DNA of 8,968 nt from Opitutia bacterium UBA7441. Its GTDB lineage: Bacteria > Verrucomicrobiota > Verrucomicrobiia > Opitutales > Coraliomargaritaceae. The stretch spans positions 1 to 8,968 of the forward strand of contig DLQD01000046.1 of assembly GCA_002480015.1 (NCBI GenBank). The letters run 5' to 3'. Of the stretch, positions 6,131 through 8,968 are shown piece by piece (positions within the stretch are counted from its first letter, which is position 1; each line of letters opens with the position of its first letter). The notes beneath the pieces were generated by a model. The model was given only the letters and a program-made list of their open reading frames with translations. It was not told where the DNA came from and ran no database searches. Position numbers and translations under genes: made by a program.

Positions 6131-7006
6131 TTACTCCTCTGAAATGTTCAGATAGGGGCGGATTTGGGCCAGTGTTTCTGCACCGATTCCACTGACACGG
6201 CGCAGATCCTCTACGGACGTATAGGGTCGACCTTCAATCATCCGCTTCGCCAGGACGGGACCCACACCAGGCAGCTTCATGAGGTTGTCACTGCTTGCCG
6301 AATTGGGATCGAGGGTCTCGCCTTCCCTAAGGGCGGGTTTGGCGGTGGCCAGACTGAGCTCCTCGTCTTCCAGGCGCTGCGTCATGCGCTCATTCACAAG
6401 GCTCTCCCAATCGGTTCTGGCCCAAATGCCCGCACCCGTTTTCGCGGCGAGCAACTCAACGTCTGCGAGATGCGCTTCGAAGGCCTCTCGGCTTCTTCCA
6501 TCAGGCATGCTTCGAGTCACCCCAAAGGCCCGAGCCAAGCCCTGCCGGACAAGATGCTCAGCCAGCTGCGTTCCGTCCGATAAAACCACAAAGGCATAGA
6601 TGCGTCGGTAGTTGCTGTCCCCACGAGCATCGGCATAAGCGGTATACACCGTAAAGGGCTCCCCCAAGACGCGGCGAACTTCCTCCCAGGCAAGCTCACC
6701 GAAAGCCTTGGCGACCTGAATGGACGCCGCGGCAGAATCCTCGACCGTGGTGATCCCAAAATAGCGCCGCTGCGCACGAAGACGTCGAGCATCTGTCTCG
6801 TCACTGACGTGCCACTCAAGGCAATCGACCCCATAGAGGCGAATGGACAACTCTTTTTCATCCGGAGTTCGGATGAGAAAACTGTCACCGTCAGCCCAGT
6901 CGGTCTCAATCAGTCGGCAGTTGGGAATTGCCTCCAATTCCGCCGCAGAAAGCAAGGTCGGGGACAGGATTAGGGCCAGTAGAAGGGGCAGAGTAAAAGG
7001 ATGCAT
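6131..7006 (-). CDS. Exported thermonuclease-like (SNase) protein with C-terminal ComEA-type helix-hairpin-helix
   Basis: From the ATG at 7006 the protein has 291 residues; a TTG at 7012 is in frame but less likely. Residues 1-22 form a signal peptide (MHPFTLPLLLALIL then an Ala-rich cleavage region), so it acts in the periplasm, at the surface or outside. Residues 29-198 match the staphylococcal nuclease fold: DGDS (39-42), RLYGVDCLE with Arg56, Asp61 and Glu64 in the places of SNase Arg35, Asp40 and Glu43, and YRRIYAFV with an Arg in the place of Arg87. The active site therefore looks intact, predicting Ca-dependent cleavage of DNA or RNA. Residues 234-286 are a helix-hairpin-helix module (LMKLPGVGPVLAKRMIEGRP, SGIGAETLAQIRPYL), as in the DNA-receptor ComEA. 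A nuclease tethered to non-specific DNA binding fits nutrient scavenging or DNA uptake. The loop between the domains is charged. Confidence 0.9.
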   Translation of the reverse strand: MHPFTLPLLLALILSPTLLSAAELEAIPNCRLIETDWADGDSFLIRTPDEKELSIRLYGVDCLEWHVSDETDARRLRAQRRYFGITTVEDSAAASIQVAKAFGELAWEEVRRVLGEPFTVYTAYADARGDSNYRRIYAFVVLSDGTQLAEHLVRQGLARAFGVTRSMPDGRSREAFEAHLADVELLAAKTGAGIWARTDWESLVNERMTQRLEDEELSLATAKPALREGETLDPNSASSDNLMKLPGVGPVLAKRMIEGRPYTSVEDLRRVSGIGAETLAQIRPYLNISEE

Positions 7007-7048
7007 AAACAAAAGATTGAGAATAAACTAAGATTCATTTGCTGCGCA

Positions 7049-7067
7049 AGTATAGCCCTAATTTAGG
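7049..7067 (-). promoter_or_regulatory. Possible nuclease promoter with adjacent dyad
   Basis: TATACT on the minus strand (7054-7049) is a fair -10, about 43 bp from the ATG at 7006. Just upstream lies the perfect dyad CCTAA-T-TTAGG (7057-7067), where a repressor could block initiation. The -35 (TCCTTT at 17 bp) is poor. Confidence 0.3.
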
Positions 7068-7192
7068 CCACAAAGGATGGCGCCACGCAATTTTAAAGAC
7101 GGGGTCAGGCGGCCACCTAAAGGAAGCCGCATACGTTTAGGCCCGGAAACATTCCTGACTTGGATTACTGGGCAGCGAATGCCCGCCCTAGT
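7068..7192. other. Structured intergenic spacer after the WYL gene
   Basis: This spacer has no supported gene. It contains an inverted repeat GCGGC (7109-7113)/GCCGC (7126-7130), and the 8-mer TTTAGGCC recurs at 7062-7069 and 7136-7143. A stem-loop GGGCA-GCGAA-TGCCC (7170-7184) sits 8 bp past the WYL stop codon. That stem-loop lacks a T-run on the minus strand, so terminator function is only possible. An open frame from 7077 has no protein-like character. Confidence 0.35.
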
Positions 7193-8026
7193 TCAATCCT
7201 CAGTGGCGATCCACTCGAGTTGCTTGAGCTCATTGAGCATCGGGGCGACTAAACGCTTCTTGACGAAACCGAGTCGGCGCAGCGCATAGATGCGCATGGC
7301 GCGGCGACAGGGCAGGCGCAGGGTGCCGTCTTCCATTCCGTAGTCCATCTCCAGTGCGGTGCGCTGCGCGGGCTTCAGACCCTCGCTGACGCGGAAGACC
7401 AGCGTCTCGACCGCCAACCAATCGGTATCTATCACATCGACATGTGGACAATCCTTGCCGCGCAGGACTTTTTGAAAGCGCCCAATGACAAAATCCCGAA
7501 ACTCACCCTCGCGGTGGCAATAAGCGCGCACATGCCAGCGCAGGCCATCGTAGCCAAAAGCCCGCGGGCTCATCCAGCGCGACTCTGACTGGCCACTGCT
7601 GACGGACCAGTAGCTGACTTCGAGGCATTGCTGCTCACAAACCGCCAGTGATAACTTGCGCTGGATCTGTTGATCCGCTCGGCGCTGCGGACGACTGAAG
7701 CGCAGCACAAACTCGCCACGATCTGCCGCATCGCGCATGCTGCCGCCGATCACCTCCATCGCCTCGCCAAAGTTCGGCTCGCGCAGCACCGCCTGCATCT
7801 TGGCCGTCGCTACATAGCACTTGCGCCGCACATCATACTGACTGGCTCCCGGGTTGAGCGTGCTGTAGGCCACTAAATCATTCGTCGCCTGCGGTAAGGA
7901 GATACCAAAGTAATCACAGAGATCACGGCGGTTAATCGTGCCGCGCCAAAACAACAATCGCTCAATAAATAAGAGGCGCTGCTGCTCACTCCATGCGGCT
8001 ATAATCGGTTGGTCTTTCATACGCAT
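7193..8026 (-). CDS. WYL-domain transcriptional regulator of the BrxR/CapW type
   Basis: The protein has 277 residues from the ATG at 8026, or 275 from the ATG at 8020; no ribosome binding site decides. Residues 12-75 form a winged helix-turn-helix (RLLFIERLLFWRGTINRRDL, then FGISLPQATNDL as the recognition region, ending KCYVAT). This pattern is characteristic of BrxR/CapW proteins, which repress BREX, CBASS and other anti-phage operons. Residues about 125-190 are the WYL ligand-sensing domain (LEVSYWSVSSGQ, SPRAFGYDGLRWHVRAYC, FRDFVIGRF). The WYL tripeptide is replaced by WHV, as in that subfamily. Residues 195-277 form the WCX tail. It likely works as a dimer that releases DNA on binding a nucleotide-like signal. 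The flanking genes are a nuclease downstream and unrecognised divergent genes, not a known defence operon. The family match is from memory. Confidence 0.9.
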   Translation of the reverse strand: MRMKDQPIIAAWSEQQRLLFIERLLFWRGTINRRDLCDYFGISLPQATNDLVAYSTLNPGASQYDVRRKCYVATAKMQAVLREPNFGEAMEVIGGSMRDAADRGEFVLRFSRPQRRADQQIQRKLSLAVCEQQCLEVSYWSVSSGQSESRWMSPRAFGYDGLRWHVRAYCHREGEFRDFVIGRFQKVLRGKDCPHVDVIDTDWLAVETLVFRVSEGLKPAQRTALEMDYGMEDGTLRLPCRRAMRIYALRRLGFVKKRLVAPMLNELKQLEWIATED

Positions 8027-8064
8027 TAAAAAGACGTAAACAGATGTGCACAGGTTAATGCAAG

Positions 8065-8105
8065 AAAATAGTGATAGTAAAGTTTTTATGACTAACAGCT
8101 ATTTT
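8065..8105. repeat. Inverted repeat AAAATAG/CTATTTT in the WYL divergent region
   Basis: AAAATAG (8065-8071) and CTATTTT (8099-8105) are perfect complements 27 bp apart. The right arm shares its last base with a perfect plus-strand -10, so a bound regulator could close the divergent promoter. A second dyad, TGTGCACA (8045-8052), lies closer to the WYL start. Confidence 0.4.
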
Positions 8106-8110
8106 ATAAT
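8105..8110 (+). promoter_or_regulatory. Perfect -10 TATAAT upstream of the divergent small genes
   Basis: TATAAT lies 62 bp before the ATG at 8173. The -35 position with 17-bp spacing reads GTTTTT, a weak match, which suits an activated or regulated promoter. Confidence 0.45.
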
Positions 8111-8172
8111 TGATTCAGATCGTTCGGTAGAGTCAGTTTACGGGCTGAACAGGAAACCAATACACCGCATCC

Positions 8173-8412
8173 ATGCATACATCACATCTCTTCGTACCGA
8201 AAAGGCCTAGCCCACCCGCGATCGATATCGAACAAGCGTCCGAAGTCGTCTACCGACTGGACGGCTACATCATGCACACAGAGGCAGACTCGGCGCGCGG
8301 CACTCCCAGCGAGTGGGTCTATGTAGCTGCGGATGGCCAAGAGACTGGCCTACGCAGTCAAGTGTCTGCCGACTCGCTGCGCGCTGAGATTCTCCGCAAT
8401 GCCACCCAATAA
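8173..8412 (+). CDS. Small hypothetical protein, 79 residues
   Basis: I do not recognise this protein. It starts at an ATG about 55 nt after a predicted transcription start and reads through a soluble, acidic sequence (EQASEVVYRLDGYIM in the middle, SADSLRAEILRN near the end). It has no signal peptide, membrane segment or cysteine. Codon use and GC resemble neighbouring genes, and it lies divergent from the WYL regulator, just 5' of a secreted-protein gene on the same strand. The two are probably co-transcribed. A non-coding leader is the alternative, since no Shine-Dalgarno sequence is evident. Confidence 0.5.
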   Translation: MHTSHLFVPKRPSPPAIDIEQASEVVYRLDGYIMHTEADSARGTPSEWVYVAADGQETGLRSQVSADSLRAEILRNATQ

Positions 8413-8425
8413 GCCTCTTTCATCG

Positions 8426-8914
8426 ATGCGCCTTCAAACGATGACCACCGCCCTCGCCTGCCTCCTGGCTCTCTCAAACCTGCAAGTCCTAGGCAGCGCC
8501 CCCATCGACCGCGGCTGGCAGACGGCTATCGCACCAGTCACGCTGAATCTGCGTAACAAACTCGCCGATGCTCCCTATACAGTGACTTTCATCGTCAGAG
8601 CGATTGGCCAAGACGCGGAGTGGTCATACACCACAGAGTCCGAGCCCAGCGCTTGGCAACGCCCACAGTTTCCGAAAGACTTTGAGGGGCCGAGCGTCGA
8701 CCACCTGCAAGCGCAAACTTACACCTGGCATGCGCGCGTTCATGGCAATGTGGGCAAACGTGTGATGGCAGGTTCCTTCACCTATCCAAACAGTGGCCTC
8801 AGCTGCGCAGCAGGCTCGCACTGGCCCCAGAAGGAAGGCCCAGGCATCACCAAACTCAAAGGCCATTCTAGCGCACCCACCGCGGGCGAAACGCTAGCAC
8901 AACCCAAGGACTAG
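8426..8914 (+). CDS. Small secreted hypothetical protein
   Basis: I do not recognise this protein. From the ATG at 8426 it has 162 residues. Other in-frame ATGs lie at 8333 and 8399, but the one at 8426 gives a clean signal peptide (positive start, MTTALACLLALSNLQ core, cleavage after about LGSA at residue 25) and avoids overlap with the preceding gene, leaving a 13-nt gap. The mature part is about 137 residues. Residues 35-122 alternate hydrophobic and polar residues (YTVTFIVRAIG, TYTWHARVHGN, MAGSFTYP), suggesting a beta-sandwich. The last 40 residues are low-complexity and Pro/Gly/Lys-rich. The Cys in the signal region does not fit a lipobox. It is probably periplasmic or extracellular, in an operon with the 79-residue gene and whatever follows. 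Confidence 0.65.
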   Translation: MRLQTMTTALACLLALSNLQVLGSAPIDRGWQTAIAPVTLNLRNKLADAPYTVTFIVRAIGQDAEWSYTTESEPSAWQRPQFPKDFEGPSVDHLQAQTYTWHARVHGNVGKRVMAGSFTYPNSGLSCAAGSHWPQKEGPGITKLKGHSSAPTAGETLAQPKD

Positions 8915-8947
8915 CCGCACGACACGGACCACCACGCACTCGTCATC

Positions 8948-8968
8948 ATGCATCACCCTCATTCGACC
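8948..8968 (+). CDS. Possible start of a further gene, cut by the window edge
   Basis: An ATG at 8948 opens a frame of seven codons (MHHPHST) that runs off the window, 33 bp after the previous stop and on the same strand. Too little is present to tell a gene from chance. Confidence 0.2.

Noticed and set aside
7077..7289. Open frame of 70 codons after the nuclease promoter region
   Set aside because: Its 3' half is antisense to the WYL gene, and the sequence looks like translated spacer. I considered a truncated transposase but saw no catalytic motif.
8333..8425. Longer N-terminus for the secreted hypothetical protein, from the ATG at 8333
   Set aside because: It would overlap the 79-residue gene by 80 bp and bury the signal peptide behind 31 residues; the ATG at 8426 gives a normal signal sequence.

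Overview
The window looks like chromosomal DNA from a Gram-negative-type heterotroph. Housekeeping genes are moderately GC-rich, and an AT-rich non-coding block of about 750 bp lies upstream of dnaA. The style of several proteins suggests Verrucomicrobiota (Opitutae/Puniceicoccales-like). These are the Tat-exported alkaline phosphatase, the DnaA signature, the exported nuclease with a ComEA-like tail, and the BrxR/CapW-type WYL regulator. That placement is an inference from memory of protein families, not from a search, and few genes have a clear Shine-Dalgarno sequence.

Left part (1-2937): a Tat-exported alkaline phosphatase on the minus strand, cut by the window edge, is divergent from ppk, polyphosphate kinase 1. 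One enzyme would release phosphate outside the cytoplasm and the other store it as polyphosphate. They share a 159-bp intergenic region, so joint control by phosphate supply is plausible but unproven.

Middle (3022-5175): dnaA lies on the minus strand, convergent with ppk. Upstream of dnaA is a non-coding region with two identical TTATTCACA DnaA boxes, a roughly 25% GC stretch, and several inverted repeats, including a 12-bp perfect pair, a bipartite hairpin next to a DnaA box and an 18-bp dyad. This is the best candidate for the chromosomal origin, oriC. Beyond it is a membrane-anchored protein of unknown function with a DUF4236-like 'LNLSKSG' motif (5176-6096).

Right part (6131-8968): an exported staphylococcal-nuclease-like protein with a C-terminal helix-hairpin-helix tail is convergent with the membrane protein. 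It is followed, on the same strand, by a WYL-domain transcription factor of the BrxR/CapW type, a family known mainly as repressors of anti-phage systems. Divergent from this regulator are a 79-residue protein and a small secreted protein, neither recognised, and the window ends at a possible further start codon. No recognised defence effector lies in the window. If an undescribed system is present, the regulator plus the divergent genes running off the right edge is the place to look; the origin architecture is the other notable feature. I saw no tRNA, rRNA, CRISPR array or intact transposase.
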